DNA of 64,000 nt from Fulvivirga sp. M361 (GCF_007097395.1 NZ_VKDC01000012.1:62001-126000), one strand, 5' to 3'. Positions 26,819-36,719 are shown, counted from the first letter of the stretch. Numbers and translations: made by a program. The notes: generated by a model not told the origin, from the letters alone.

Positions 26819-26965
26819 AATGGTCCGTTTATTACGGCTACAATGTCAACCCTTAAAAGTAACCGCTAATAGAAAAAATTTATGGCCTGTTACTCATAAT
26901 TAAAAAAAGGGCATATTAGCAAAACAAAAGCCCTCTGTCTATAGTAAAGTGCAATTTGAAGTTAA

Positions 26966-27850
26966 ATGAGAAAACCAACTCCCGTTTTTATTATTCTCAT
27001 TTTCTGTCTGTCAAAATTTTCTTCCATTCGGGCACAGCAAGAGGAACTATTACCGGTCCGCTTTTCCCTGTTCACGGCAAACTACCCTATGCTAAACCCT
27101 GCTTTGATCAATATGAAAGACCCCAGATCATTGGCCATGGGCACCCAGCTGACCGCTGGCGGTTTTGATAATGTATATTCCTTCTATGTAAATGGAGCGC
27201 TAACTATTTTTCCTAATGGAAGGCCTTCCCATCGTCTGGGTATTTCTGTCATTGGGGATTGGGAAGGAGAGTTGATCTCACGGAGTTGGTTAAAACTAAT
27301 GTATGCTATTGAAATACCCATTTCCCAAAACGTCAAGATCGGAAGTGGGGCGCATATAGGGCTTATGAACTACGGTGTGCAAAATACGGCCTTAAGCGCC
27401 GGTGGCTCTGACATTGCCCCTGTCATCTCCGTAGGTCTGAAGCTCCGTAATGACCACGGCCATCTAGGCATTGCCATCAATCAGGCTAACCAGGCCATAC
27501 TGGTCCCTGTGGAACAGCCCATACGCTTGAATCGTCATATCAATTTAACTTCTGACTATGACCTGCAAATAAGTAACGCATTGGTATTGACACCGGCATT
27601 ATGGTCACGTTGGCTGAGGGATAGTTTTCATGAATACACCTTGAGTCTGGAAGCAAAATTGAATGAGGTATTTTCTTTTCAAACGTTATGGTTTCACGAA
27701 AGAAATTTAAGTTTCTCAGTAGGAATGAAAAATATCCGGTTCATCCAAGCTGATCTCAGTATTCAGTTTTCTTATACCGTACCCTTTGGGCCTGAAGTAT
27801 TTGATCAGTTCAAATTATATGAAGCACATATGGGGTTGAATGACTTTTAA
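26966..27850 (+). CDS. PorP/SprF-family outer-membrane protein
   Basis: Outer-membrane barrel of the PorP/SprF family, which accompanies T9SS substrates and helps carry or anchor type B substrates on the cell surface. Signal peptide to about residue 24 (SIRAQQ). Family hallmarks are the N-terminal NYPMLNPALINMKDPRSL block, the many amphipathic strands with FSxGM-type turns and the C-terminal strand. The length of 294 is usual. The two genes that follow encode T9SS substrates, the common arrangement for this family. Divergent from the ECF sigma gene. Confidence 0.88.
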   Translation: MRKPTPVFIILIFCLSKFSSIRAQQEELLPVRFSLFTANYPMLNPALINMKDPRSLAMGTQLTAGGFDNVYSFYVNGALTIFPNGRPSHRLGISVIGDWEGELISRSWLKLMYAIEIPISQNVKIGSGAHIGLMNYGVQNTALSAGGSDIAPVISVGLKLRNDHGHLGIAINQANQAILVPVEQPIRLNRHINLTSDYDLQISNALVLTPALWSRWLRDSFHEYTLSLEAKLNEVFSFQTLWFHERNLSFSVGMKNIRFIQADLSIQFSYTVPFGPEVFDQFKLYEAHMGLNDF

Positions 27851-27929
27851 TTTATTTCATCCATGCACGGTTACTTTTGATGATATGCCATGTAGTCTAA
27901 GTATAGAATCAAATTTTTAATCTATTGAA

Positions 27930-30900
27930 ATGAGACACTTATTCACAATTTTTTTAATCTTGGGCGTAGCTTGGCTCAATCTTACCCAGGCGCAACTACC
28001 CCCACCCACAGACTGTGATATTCAGGTCAGGACTGTAGCCTCCAATGCATCCGTAAACGTTAGGTTTGAGTTGAATTGGACGTATGGGTGCTTTGGATAC
28101 ATGAAACCTGTATATGTGCAGGAATCCATAGGTAACGATCAGAATTTCGTCACATTGGATACCATAGAGAACAATCTTTATACGGACCTGCCCGAACGCC
28201 AATATGGTCAAACCTATTATTACAGGGTCTATTATCCCGAAGAAGACCGTTACTCTAACATTACCGAAAAGCGTGTACCCAATGAATACCCTGTGAGCAT
28301 TCCATTTCGCAATGCGCTACGTAGAAACTTGCCCAACGCAGTTACTTCCAACGGAGAACTCATTATTACTGAAGCGATTAACACCACCGGCACACTGGAT
28401 CTATTTAATCAAAATATTAGTGATATCCGCGGGATAGGTTATTTTATCAACATGGACAGTATTATTGTAGATGAAAATCCGATCTACCACTTTCATGGTA
28501 TATCTCAGTACCTCTACCAAGACGGTACTCCGCCGATTGTATCAGTGAACAATACTTTTCTTACTTTTCTGGATTTTAACTCTGTAGACGGCTTAAAGGT
28601 CTACAACGATTTTCTTTTCGATAACTTTCAGAAGATCCGTGTGAGGCTCCAGGTCCAGAATTTTGAAATAAGACCCGGGCTTCATGGTGGTGGAACACAT
28701 CAATTCATGATAGCCCAACCGGGTGATCAGGTCACCGTAAGCCTCACCCAGTACATAGGGGGATCAGGTCTATTCCATGACGACAATCGGTATCACTGGT
28801 ACAAGGATGGCGCTTTCCTGTCAACCACGGAAGATATAACATTCACTTTGACATCAAATGCCACCACAACAAATGCCGGGGCATATTATTGTGAAATCAC
28901 CAATGTCAATTACCCCAAAGTAACGTTACGATCGGATGTATCTGTTTTGAGCGTGGCCAACAGCCCTGATGATCTCCCTACCACTCCTGTCAATGATCCG
29001 ATAGCAAAGGAATACCTTCGAAGACATTCGCATGGCGCGTATTTCACTTCAGACGGTGATTTGATACAAAATGCAGTCAAAGCACTAAAGTATATCTATC
29101 TTGACCGGGTCGAAGATTCTGATTCTCTCAAAGCACAACTAAAGGACCTTTCATTTCTTGAAGAAGCTATCTATGCAGAGGAAATACAGATCTCACACTC
29201 TACGGCTGAGATCATGCCACCACTCACGGGATTTAGTCAATTACGTATTGTAGAACTCAACGACAACAAGTTGACCAAAATTCCCGCTCTGGCCAACAAT
29301 ACCGCATTATCCATTGTAGATGTAAGTAATAACCGACTCACCTTTGAAGACCTGTATCCGTTAAAAGACCTGGATATCAGGCGCCTGAAACTTTTCCCGC
29401 AAAAAGCATTTAACGACGGGGGGTTAATGGAAGCGTCCCTGGGTGATCCTGTTACGCTTGACTTAGCGATCAGTGATCCACTACCGGGTAATGTATACGA
29501 GTGGTATAAAGACGGAGTATATGTAACGAGTACGAACGAAGGCCGTTTGGTGATACCAAGCCTCTCGGCCAATAATGAAGGGCTTTACCGGTGCCGGATC
29601 ATCCATCCGGAGTTTCCGGGAAACAGCATTCTCTCAGGAGTATATAACGTGAAAGACATCAATGGTCCCGGCCCCGGTTTTTATACCCTGAATGATCCGG
29701 TCTTTGCCGATTGGCTCAATACGAATTTCGATGGATTGATCGTAAATGGAAATGAACTGAATATCTCAAGGGCTGCGGAGATCACAGAACTTCACATAGA
29801 TGGGATAACAAAAATAACAGACCTGGACGGCCTGCAACATTTTGTTTACCTGAAAAAGTTTACAAGTAGTCATTCATCCGTCCAAAGCGTACCTGATCTT
29901 TCTAATTTGGCTATCAATGAGTTGTTTATCCTTCAACATGCTAACTTATCGTTTACCTACCTGCAGTCGCTGGAAGGTCTAAAGTCAGATTCAATGCTGA
30001 TCGAAAACACTGATTTTATTTTCCAGCCATTGGAACCCTACGAGAATTTGAGGCCATCCATAAGCGGCTTTGATTTTGGTGATAAGATCACACTAAAGAA
30101 TAACTCTTTGAAGTCAATGCACGAGCAAAGTACTTTCCATTGGTACAAAAATGATGGACTCATACAATCCGGCAAACCCGACTCTCTTATGATAGAAGAA
30201 TTCAGACGTTCAGATATTGCCACCTACTCAGCGAAAGTAACGAATCCCCTGTTTCCCGGAGATACATTACGTTTTTGGCCTCGTACTATTGCCAGCAGCA
30301 ACAAACCTTCATGGTGGCCTGCAGAGTTCAAAATAATAAACCCGGGCCTTGACAGTACATTCTTCATGTTATTTGTTGAAAATAATCACTTACAGGCAGG
30401 GGCTATAGAACCAGGTGATTACATGGGTGTTTTTTTTGAAGATGAACAAGGTGCCTTACAAGTAAGCTCAGCCGGGATCTGGGATGGAAAGTTCTTAAGA
30501 GCGCTAAGTATATTACAAGGAGATCCTGACGGCATCGATCCAAAGATCGGTTTTGATAAAGATGAGCCGTTCAGGTATAAGCTGTGGGATCCCCTCATCG
30601 AAAAAGAGTATAATGTTATGGCGGAATACGTACAGCCTGCAGAAGCCCTACCCTTGTTAGAGTCTACAGGATGGGTTATAGCTGAAGAATTTCTGGATAG
30701 AATCACTTTCCATACCGATGGCCTGTTCCATCCCACCAAAGGTAATGATGTAGCTGATGATGAAGGCAAGGGCTGGAATTGGTCCTTGATCTCTAATATT
30801 ACAGGCAAACAGCTGTCTTATTATACACTCAAAGATCCTGCTTTTGCCAACTGGCTTGATAGCAATATCAATGGCTTGATCGTCAACGGAGATCAACTGG

Positions 30901-33554
30901 ACATAGCAAAAGCCACTGAGATCACAAGTATGAATATTGGCACTACCAGCATAAAAGACCTGGATGGTTTGCAATATTTCACTCAACTTCGTGAATTTAC
31001 CAGCAAATCCAATATCCAACGAGTTCCCGACCTTTCCAGGCTGAATGCTCTCGAGACTTTCGTAGCTACCGGTGCCAATCTGTCTTTCAACCAACTATTG
31101 GGACTGGAAAATCTCGTTGCTGATTCTATAAACATTAGTAATGGTCATTTCGTATTCCAGCCACAAGAACCCTACCGGACACTATTCAAATCTGATGGGA
31201 GATTTTTTGATTTGGGTACAGATATCACTCTTAAGAATACTTCTCTCAAAGATATACATGAACAAAGTATCTGGCATTGGTATAAAGATGATGTGATTAT
31301 CCAATCAGGACAAGAAGATGGGGTCAGTATTCCTTTCCACCAACGGAGCGATGTAGGTATTTATTCTGCCCGGGTAACGAACCCATTATTCCCCGGAGAT
31401 ACACTTCATTTTGCATCGATTTTTCTTGCGATTGATAACATCCCTTCCTGGTGGCCCCATGAAGTACCTGTTCATGGTGCCGGGGACGCCTATGGAGATG
31501 CCTTACTGACATTCAGTAATAATGACCTCTTAATCGAAGGAGGCATTGAACACGGTGATGTAGTAGGTGTATTTTATGAAGATGAAAATGGTGTTATGCA
31601 GGCGGCCAAGGCTGGGATCTGGTCAGGAAAAGAGCTTAGAGGTCTCTTTCATTTGCAGATAGATGTGGATGGCGTAGACCCCAAGACAGGCTTTGAAGAA
31701 AATGAGCCATTACGTTACAAACTTTGGGACCCTGTACGGGAAAAAGAATACGATGTTCAGGCAGAATATAGTGACCGCTGGCTTGCTAATTCTATTTTCC
31801 AGGAGCCGTCAGGTTTAAATGAAGAAGAAGGCTTAAGTTATACTACCGAAGTACATAATGACGGATTATTCCACCCGTCAAATGCTATACTAGATGCCGA
31901 AAATAAAGTAGTTGGAATAAATTTTGCGTTTTCTATAGTAACAAACCTGGTAGGTAAAAATACCCCTCCATGGGAAGTAATATCCGGAGGTCCGGACAAT
32001 CAACTGGTCATTATACCTGCAGATGTCTCAGCAGATATACAGGGACAGCCTTTGGAAACAGGCGATTATATAGGACTCTTCTTTGAAGCAGAAGATGGAG
32101 CATGGGTTTGCAGCGATCTGGCCCAATGGACAGGAGAAAGCTTAGCGCTGAATCCGTGGTTATCATCAGGCAGTATCCCAAAGGACGGATATGCGCTCAA
32201 TGAAACGTTGAAAATGAAAGTTTGGAAACAGGACAGTAGAGAGGAGTTCATTGTGGATGTAATTGTTTATGAAGATCAGGTGCCTTTTGATGCCACTGGC
32301 CTGTTTAATCCTAATAGTATGAGCAAGGTCAACGCTATTCAAGCTGACCCTCCCTGCACTACTCAATCTATTCCATTATACCCTGGATGGAACCTCATTT
32401 CAAGTTATATCATTCCGGAAGAAACTACTATGAATGATATTTTTGAAGGTTTCAATCAGATAATCGTAAAAGATGACCTTGGAAGCATTCTTTACGCTCC
32501 GCAAAACGGGATCACAACAGGTCTATGGGACCACCGTCAGGGTTACCAGGTATTTGTCATAACGCAAGATACACTCCATTTATGTGGCTCTCCTGTTCAG
32601 GACGGTTCTTCCATTGATGTTCCCCTCAATACATATCCTTACTTCCTGCCTTACTGGGATGCACAGCCTGCACCAGTGAATGAAATAATGGCGTCGGTAG
32701 AAGGAAAGTATGATTACCTGCAAAGAGTGAAGTATGATGTCAGGCAGCGACGTTTTATTGCTGATAACTACATCCCCTCACACATCATAGATCCACCTAT
32801 AGACCAAATAGGAAGTATGGAACCTGGACTCGCATACAAAGTTAAAATGAATGGCCCGGCACGGTACGCATTCCCAAATGTGTCTGTCCAAAATGGCAGA
32901 ATAGCAGATATCTTTACCAGGACACACGATCATAGCTTCCGATACTACGGTCAGAGCCCTCAAAAAAGTCTGGACAATACCATTATAATTGTACCTGCAG
33001 ATGTTTTGAAAAAACTGGAAGGTATTGAGTATGGAGATGAACTAGCCATAAAAACACCTTCAGGGAGTGTTATGGGCATAGGTATCTTCTCTGGCGAGTC
33101 TATGGCAATAACTGCATGGGATGTGGAAGGATTAAAGCCTGGGGATTTATTACAAATAGAGGTATGGCATTCAGCATCCAACGAGGTAGAAAAATTGAAA
33201 ACTTCGTTTACAACAGATCAAGGTTATCAATCCGGAAGATTGATGAAAGTATCAGATTTGAAAAATGCACCAAAGGGAAATCCAATGTTACCAGCGACTG
33301 AATTCATGGCATATCCAAATCCCGCTACAACGCAGTTACATGTTCGTATACCCTTTAATAATAATGAAACGGGTGTAATGAATATTACTGACGTAACCGG
33401 TAGAGTGATCTGGAATGGTGACATTAAAGCGGTTAATGATCCTATTGACATTGATGTCTCTGACATGGAAAAAGGTATTTACATGCTTGAGATCAATATG
33501 AGTGTAAACGATACCACATGGTCAGTAGTCAAAAGAATTGCAATTGCCGATTAA
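27930..33554 (+). CDS. Giant T9SS-exported LRR/Ig adhesin-like protein
   Basis: A 1,874-residue secreted protein. Signal peptide 1-22. Then a fibronectin-like domain (about 27-100) and four units in which a leucine-rich block (for example ITDLDGLQHF, IKDLDGLQYF) is followed by an Ig-like domain (HWYKDDVII, YSARVTNPLFPGDTL). From about residue 790 come repeated GDY-x-GVFF/W-x-G modules, a GWNLISSYI domain at about 1480-1640, another module, and the T9SS type A sorting domain at the end (MAYPNPATTQLHVRI, GVMNITDVTGRVIW, MEKGIYMLEI). It should be exported by T9SS and attached to the surface. Adhesion is an inference from the repeats. It sits between a PorP-type protein and a type B substrate. 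Confidence 0.87.
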   Translation: MRHLFTIFLILGVAWLNLTQAQLPPPTDCDIQVRTVASNASVNVRFELNWTYGCFGYMKPVYVQESIGNDQNFVTLDTIENNLYTDLPERQYGQTYYYRVYYPEEDRYSNITEKRVPNEYPVSIPFRNALRRNLPNAVTSNGELIITEAINTTGTLDLFNQNISDIRGIGYFINMDSIIVDENPIYHFHGISQYLYQDGTPPIVSVNNTFLTFLDFNSVDGLKVYNDFLFDNFQKIRVRLQVQNFEIRPGLHGGGTHQFMIAQPGDQVTVSLTQYIGGSGLFHDDNRYHWYKDGAFLSTTEDITFTLTSNATTTNAGAYYCEITNVNYPKVTLRSDVSVLSVANSPDDLPTTPVNDPIAKEYLRRHSHGAYFTSDGDLIQNAVKALKYIYLDRVEDSDSLKAQLKDLSFLEEAIYAEEIQISHSTAEIMPPLTGFSQLRIVELNDNKLTKIPALANNTALSIVDVSNNRLTFEDLYPLKDLDIRRLKLFPQKAFNDGGLMEASLGDPVTLDLAISDPLPGNVYEWYKDGVYVTSTNEGRLVIPSLSANNEGLYRCRIIHPEFPGNSILSGVYNVKDINGPGPGFYTLNDPVFADWLNTNFDGLIVNGNELNISRAAEITELHIDGITKITDLDGLQHFVYLKKFTSSHSSVQSVPDLSNLAINELFILQHANLSFTYLQSLEGLKSDSMLIENTDFIFQPLEPYENLRPSISGFDFGDKITLKNNSLKSMHEQSTFHWYKNDGLIQSGKPDSLMIEEFRRSDIATYSAKVTNPLFPGDTLRFWPRTIASSNKPSWWPAEFKIINPGLDSTFFMLFVENNHLQAGAIEPGDYMGVFFEDEQGALQVSSAGIWDGKFLRALSILQGDPDGIDPKIGFDKDEPFRYKLWDPLIEKEYNVMAEYVQPAEALPLLESTGWVIAEEFLDRITFHTDGLFHPTKGNDVADDEGKGWNWSLISNITGKQLSYYTLKDPAFANWLDSNINGLIVNGDQLDIAKATEITSMNIGTTSIKDLDGLQYFTQLREFTSKSNIQRVPDLSRLNALETFVATGANLSFNQLLGLENLVADSINISNGHFVFQPQEPYRTLFKSDGRFFDLGTDITLKNTSLKDIHEQSIWHWYKDDVIIQSGQEDGVSIPFHQRSDVGIYSARVTNPLFPGDTLHFASIFLAIDNIPSWWPHEVPVHGAGDAYGDALLTFSNNDLLIEGGIEHGDVVGVFYEDENGVMQAAKAGIWSGKELRGLFHLQIDVDGVDPKTGFEENEPLRYKLWDPVREKEYDVQAEYSDRWLANSIFQEPSGLNEEEGLSYTTEVHNDGLFHPSNAILDAENKVVGINFAFSIVTNLVGKNTPPWEVISGGPDNQLVIIPADVSADIQGQPLETGDYIGLFFEAEDGAWVCSDLAQWTGESLALNPWLSSGSIPKDGYALNETLKMKVWKQDSREEFIVDVIVYEDQVPFDATGLFNPNSMSKVNAIQADPPCTTQSIPLYPGWNLISSYIIPEETTMNDIFEGFNQIIVKDDLGSILYAPQNGITTGLWDHRQGYQVFVITQDTLHLCGSPVQDGSSIDVPLNTYPYFLPYWDAQPAPVNEIMASVEGKYDYLQRVKYDVRQRRFIADNYIPSHIIDPPIDQIGSMEPGLAYKVKMNGPARYAFPNVSVQNGRIADIFTRTHDHSFRYYGQSPQKSLDNTIIIVPADVLKKLEGIEYGDELAIKTPSGSVMGIGIFSGESMAITAWDVEGLKPGDLLQIEVWHSASNEVEKLKTSFTTDQGYQSGRLMKVSDLKNAPKGNPMLPATEFMAYPNPATTQLHVRIPFNNNETGVMNITDVTGRVIWNGDIKAVNDPIDIDVSDMEKGIYMLEINMSVNDTTWSVVKRIAIAD
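29689..30821 (+). repeat. First copy of a 380-residue internal unit
   Basis: LRR block, Ig-like domain and GDYMGVFF module inside the giant protein; it aligns with the following unit over nearly its whole length (YTLNDPVFADWL against YTLKDPAFANWL). Confidence 0.75.
30822..31971 (+). repeat. Second copy of the internal unit
   Basis: Direct tandem partner of the unit at 29689. The two DNA copies have drifted (about two thirds identical by eye in the first 90 bases), so the duplication is old. Confidence 0.75.
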
Positions 33555-33599
33555 TGGAATCTATATTAGTTTTAAAGTAGAAAAATAAGGTCACAGGGT

Positions 33600-34991
33600 A
33601 TGATCACTAGAAATCAAATTATTTCAATACTCATTATCTTCCTGAGCGTCAGTTCCGCCTACGCTCAGGAAGTACCCTGGACCTTTACTCCCTCTGCGTT
33701 ATCACATACTATATTCATCTCTAAAGAAAACGTACCCACCATTAGCCAGGTACCACTGGATTCCGGTGATTACATAGGTGTTTTTTTCCTGGATGATAAC
33801 CAAAAAGCTCAGAATGCTGGTTTTACGCAATGGAAGGGAAACGACACATTTATAACCGCTTATGGTGACGATGGCATTACGGACGGGTTCCAACCGGGAG
33901 AAGTATTTGGTTTTAGGATCTGGCGTAGGGTGAACGAATGTACTCTATTGGAATTTGACGTAGATTTTTTAACCGGAGGAATTTACAATAGTGCAGGGGA
34001 ATTTCAAACCAATGGGATCAGCGGAATATCAAAGTTAGCAGGAACTCCCATCGGGATTACTTATTCGACAGCTGCGTTATGTACCGGTGATCCGATACTG
34101 GTACCTGACGTTCCGGACAACACAGAACAAACCTTTTTCTCTTCTTCCAATGGGTTATGGCTCGATGGGAACACAGGTACCGTTGATCCTGCACAAAGTG
34201 AAGCAGGTATTTATACCATTTCCTTTCAATCAACCAACTGTCTGTTATCAGATGAATTTGAAATTACCATTCGGGAAGCCCCCATTGTTGACCTGGCCAC
34301 CCTTTTTTCAGGTTGTGACTCGGTATTTATCGACGTTGGTGAAGACACAGAATATAATTATCGTTGGGTAAATGAAGATACGTCAGATGGGATAGGCCAA
34401 TCAGCAGAAATAACCATTAAAAATAGCGGAAATTATACTTTGCGAGTTACTAATTCCAATCAATGCACGCTGGAAAAAACAATCGAGGTCCTTGTCAGTT
34501 CACCCATATCCATTGACAATATCAATCTTGAAAAAAATTTCATCCCATGTGGTACTGAAGGAGAGCTTATTATAAAACTTGAATCAACGACCGGCAGTAT
34601 TCCTCCGCTTAGCTTCACAATGGAAAATATAACAGGAAATGTATTTACTTCATCCAATGGCATATTTGGATCACTTCCGGAAGGTAATTATCAACTTACA
34701 GTTTCTGACTCTTTAAAGTGCTTATCGGAGTCTTATAGTGTTGAATTCAGAAATCAACAATCTTGTAAAAACGCCGTACTCACTCCAAATAATGATGGTT
34801 CATTGGAATCACTTTATATTGAAGAAAACGGACTGGCTAAGATCTATGATCGTAATGGGGTAATCCGAAATGAAATCATTATTCCTGCATATTGGGATGG
34901 TAGAAATGAATCCGGAAATGTATTACCCATGGGTACCTACCTGATCATAGTCAACGGCACAAAAAAAATGACCGTCACTATTGTTAAATAA
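33600..34991 (+). CDS. T9SS type B substrate (CHU_C-type ending)
   Basis: A 463-residue secreted protein. Signal peptide to about residue 22 (SSAYAQ). It opens with the same module found in the giant protein (PWTFTPSALSHTIFI, GDYIGVFF, FTQWKG). Next come beta domains (CTGDPILVPDV, GNYTLRVTNSNQC) and a SprB-like repeat (GNYQLTVSD). It ends in a gliding-motility-associated sorting domain: LTPNNDGS, AKIYDRNGVIR, YWDGRNESGNVLPMGTY. T9SS type B substrates are carried by PorP/SprF partners, and such a gene lies two genes upstream. The 45-base gap to the giant gene suggests one transcript. Confidence 0.85.
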   Translation: MITRNQIISILIIFLSVSSAYAQEVPWTFTPSALSHTIFISKENVPTISQVPLDSGDYIGVFFLDDNQKAQNAGFTQWKGNDTFITAYGDDGITDGFQPGEVFGFRIWRRVNECTLLEFDVDFLTGGIYNSAGEFQTNGISGISKLAGTPIGITYSTAALCTGDPILVPDVPDNTEQTFFSSSNGLWLDGNTGTVDPAQSEAGIYTISFQSTNCLLSDEFEITIREAPIVDLATLFSGCDSVFIDVGEDTEYNYRWVNEDTSDGIGQSAEITIKNSGNYTLRVTNSNQCTLEKTIEVLVSSPISIDNINLEKNFIPCGTEGELIIKLESTTGSIPPLSFTMENITGNVFTSSNGIFGSLPEGNYQLTVSDSLKCLSESYSVEFRNQQSCKNAVLTPNNDGSLESLYIEENGLAKIYDRNGVIRNEIIIPAYWDGRNESGNVLPMGTYLIIVNGTKKMTVTIVK

Positions 34992-35102
34992 ATAAGTCAA
35001 ACCTGGCTATCCAAATCATGCCTTTTTAAAGAACCCTATGGCATTCCTTAACTCATGAGCAAGTACCTGACATTCATATAGGTTATTCCGCCCATACCTC
35101 TC

Positions 35103-35315
35103 TCAGTTCCTTTTGTACTTGGCATATCTCTTCCAATTTTCTCGTTTTACCGGCTTAGTACTACGATAAGCCGGGCAAATTGATTGATTGTCTTTTTTCA
35201 TCATATCAGAAGTGTATCGTGTATATCCACGACTTGAACTGCATGAAAACAGCATGGACAGGGACAAAACTAAAATAAACCCTACACGGCCCCGGTTTAC
35301 CAATGAGTCTCTCAT
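35103..35315 (-). CDS. Small putative lipoprotein
   Basis: About 70 residues. ATG 35315 gives a hydrophobic leader with the lipobox-like LSMLFSC, so Cys25 would be lipidated after cleavage. The remainder is short and basic (SSSRGYTRY, KRENWKRYAKYKRN). Many Bacteroidota encode such tiny basic lipoproteins, but no family is recognised. The open frame continues 21 codons upstream, which would hide the leader. It may be a chance frame; the lipobox is the main support. Confidence 0.45.
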   Translation of the reverse strand: MRDSLVNRGRVGFILVLSLSMLFSCSSSRGYTRYTSDMMKKDNQSICPAYRSTKPVKRENWKRYAKYKRN

Positions 35316-35837
35316 TTTAAAGGGAGGTGTTTCTGCGGAACGATTTGTATCATTGAATTTATTCTTAAAAGAACACACGTTTGACAGAGCCCCGATGGTT
35401 ACAGCTTAGTTTAAAACTACTTGCATTATCCCTAAGGGCAAATATGAAAAATAATTTATGACATAGTCAATGACCAAGGTTGGTTATTTTAAGCTTATGG
35501 TACTGGATAATGCTTACCAATGATTCATCACTCTTTTGAAAGGTTACATTAACTGACCCAATAACCATTTCAAGAAAATAGCTCAATTGCCAGCATATGA
35601 TAACCGTTTTACCTGTCGTATTTCCAGATTCCTTCATATCATAAGCTCAGATACACTGGAAATGTGATACTTTAACCTTGCAATATCATTCTTGGGGTAT
35701 CGTGGATATTAAGCTATCAGTCTGGATCAATCGAGTGTTAATACCAATAGAATTAAAACAACCTATTGATTGCCGGAAATCTAAGTTTTGACACTTTTTT
35801 TCTGAAGAGCATAAAATATGTCAATGCATTAATCAAT

Positions 35838-35922
35838 AAAAAAGCCCTTAGAATAAAATCCAAGAGCCTTTGATGTTCGAAGGATTCCGATTACATCCCA
35901 CTTTTGTGACTTCCACAGGATT
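35838..35922. repeat. Degenerate copy of tRNA-Arg 3' end and terminator (att-like)
   Basis: AGGATTCCGATTACATCCC...CACAGGATT at 35881-35922 matches 37520-37560 with four mismatches and one gap. The preceding AAAAAAGCCCTTAG...CAAGAGCCTT is a worn copy of the tRNA terminator. This is what an ancient tRNA-targeting integration leaves at the far end of an element. Confidence 0.65.
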
Positions 35923-36025
35923 GTGAAAATAGCCGTTAAACTGCCCCCAAAGCATTTTTTTGCAGTTCTTGTGACAAACAAATGAATAAAATATTTTATT
36001 CTATTTGACATAGCCCGGAAACCAT

Positions 36026-36048
36026 TTAGTAACTTTACTCGTTACTAA
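36026..36048. promoter_or_regulatory. Inverted repeat, probable HigA operator
   Basis: TTAGTAAC and GTTACTAA form a perfect 8-base inverted repeat with a 7-base spacer, 17 bases before the higB ATG. TAACTTTA inside it resembles the -7 element, so a protein bound here would block the promoter, as in autoregulated toxin-antitoxin operons. Confidence 0.55.
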
Positions 36049-36064
36049 CGGATAGCATTACTAC

Positions 36065-36346
36065 ATGATAAAATCATTTGGCGACAAAGAAACTCAGAAG
36101 GTTTGGGAGGGATTTCGTTCAAAAAAACTTCCAAATGAGATTCAAAATATCGCTAGAAGGAAATTGAGAATGATCAATAACGCCCAAGATATTAATGATC
36201 TTCGAATACCACCGGCTAACCGATTAGAAAAACTAAAAGGTAATCTAGAGGCATTTCACAGTGTAAGGATCAATAAGCAATGGAGAGTCATTTTTATTTG
36301 GAGTGATGATAATGCATTTGACGTGGAAATTACAGATTACCATTAA
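36065..36346 (+). CDS. higB: HigB-type toxin (RelE superfamily)
   Basis: A 93-residue toxin of the HigB/RelE family, ribosome-dependent mRNA interferase. It shows MIKSFGDKETQKVWEG, ARRKLRMINNA, LRIPPANRLEKLKG and the conserved ending QWRVIFIW...VEITDYH. The antitoxin starts 11 bases after its stop, toxin first as usual for hig operons. It lies inside the tRNA-Arg element remnant, where it may have helped keep the element. Confidence 0.9.
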   Translation: MIKSFGDKETQKVWEGFRSKKLPNEIQNIARRKLRMINNAQDINDLRIPPANRLEKLKGNLEAFHSVRINKQWRVIFIWSDDNAFDVEITDYH

Positions 36347-36357
36347 ACGAAAATGAT

Positions 36358-36654
36358 ATGGAAAAATTAGCTAACATACATCCAGGAGAAGTTCTTAAAG
36401 AAGAGTTTTTAGTTCCATTGAATATATCAGCTTACAGATTAGCGAAAGCTACTTTTATTCCACAAACCAGGATCAGCGAAATCATAAAAGGGAAACGAAG
36501 AATTACAGCTGACACAGCCCTGAGGCTGTCAAAGTTCTTTAGTACTACGGCTAAATTCTGGCTTGGTCTTCAGGACGACTATGATCTTGAAGAAGAAAAA
36601 TCAGATAAAATAGAGCTCTTAAACGAGATTAAAAGTATCACTAATGCCGCATGA
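36358..36654 (+). CDS. higA: HigA-type antitoxin (XRE family)
   Basis: A 98-residue helix-turn-helix protein of the HigA group: IHPGEVLKEEFLVPLNISAY, then the HTH AKATFIPQTRISEIIKGKRR and LRLSKFFSTTAKFWLGLQ. It neutralises HigB and, with it, represses the operon, probably through the inverted repeat upstream. Full length for the family. Confidence 0.9.
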   Translation: MEKLANIHPGEVLKEEFLVPLNISAYRLAKATFIPQTRISEIIKGKRRITADTALRLSKFFSTTAKFWLGLQDDYDLEEEKSDKIELLNEIKSITNAA

Positions 36655-36719
36655 TTCTCAGTTTCATGAATTCTTTTAGACAGATTGTATGAAAAGAAAG
36701 AATACCTGGACTGGCGTTC

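Larger units (their letters stand above)
35316..36064. other. Intergenic stretch with att-like repeat and HigBA control region
   Basis: About 750 bases without a convincing gene. It contains the degenerate tRNA-Arg 3' repeat (35838-35922) and, at the right end, the inverted repeat in front of higB. The part from 35410 to 35830 shows nothing I can name. Confidence 0.3.

Noticed and set aside
36579-36719. Independent gene downstream of the integrase remnant (minus strand)
   Set aside because: Its first part is the frameshifted continuation of the integrase and the rest overlaps higA on the opposite strand without family likeness.
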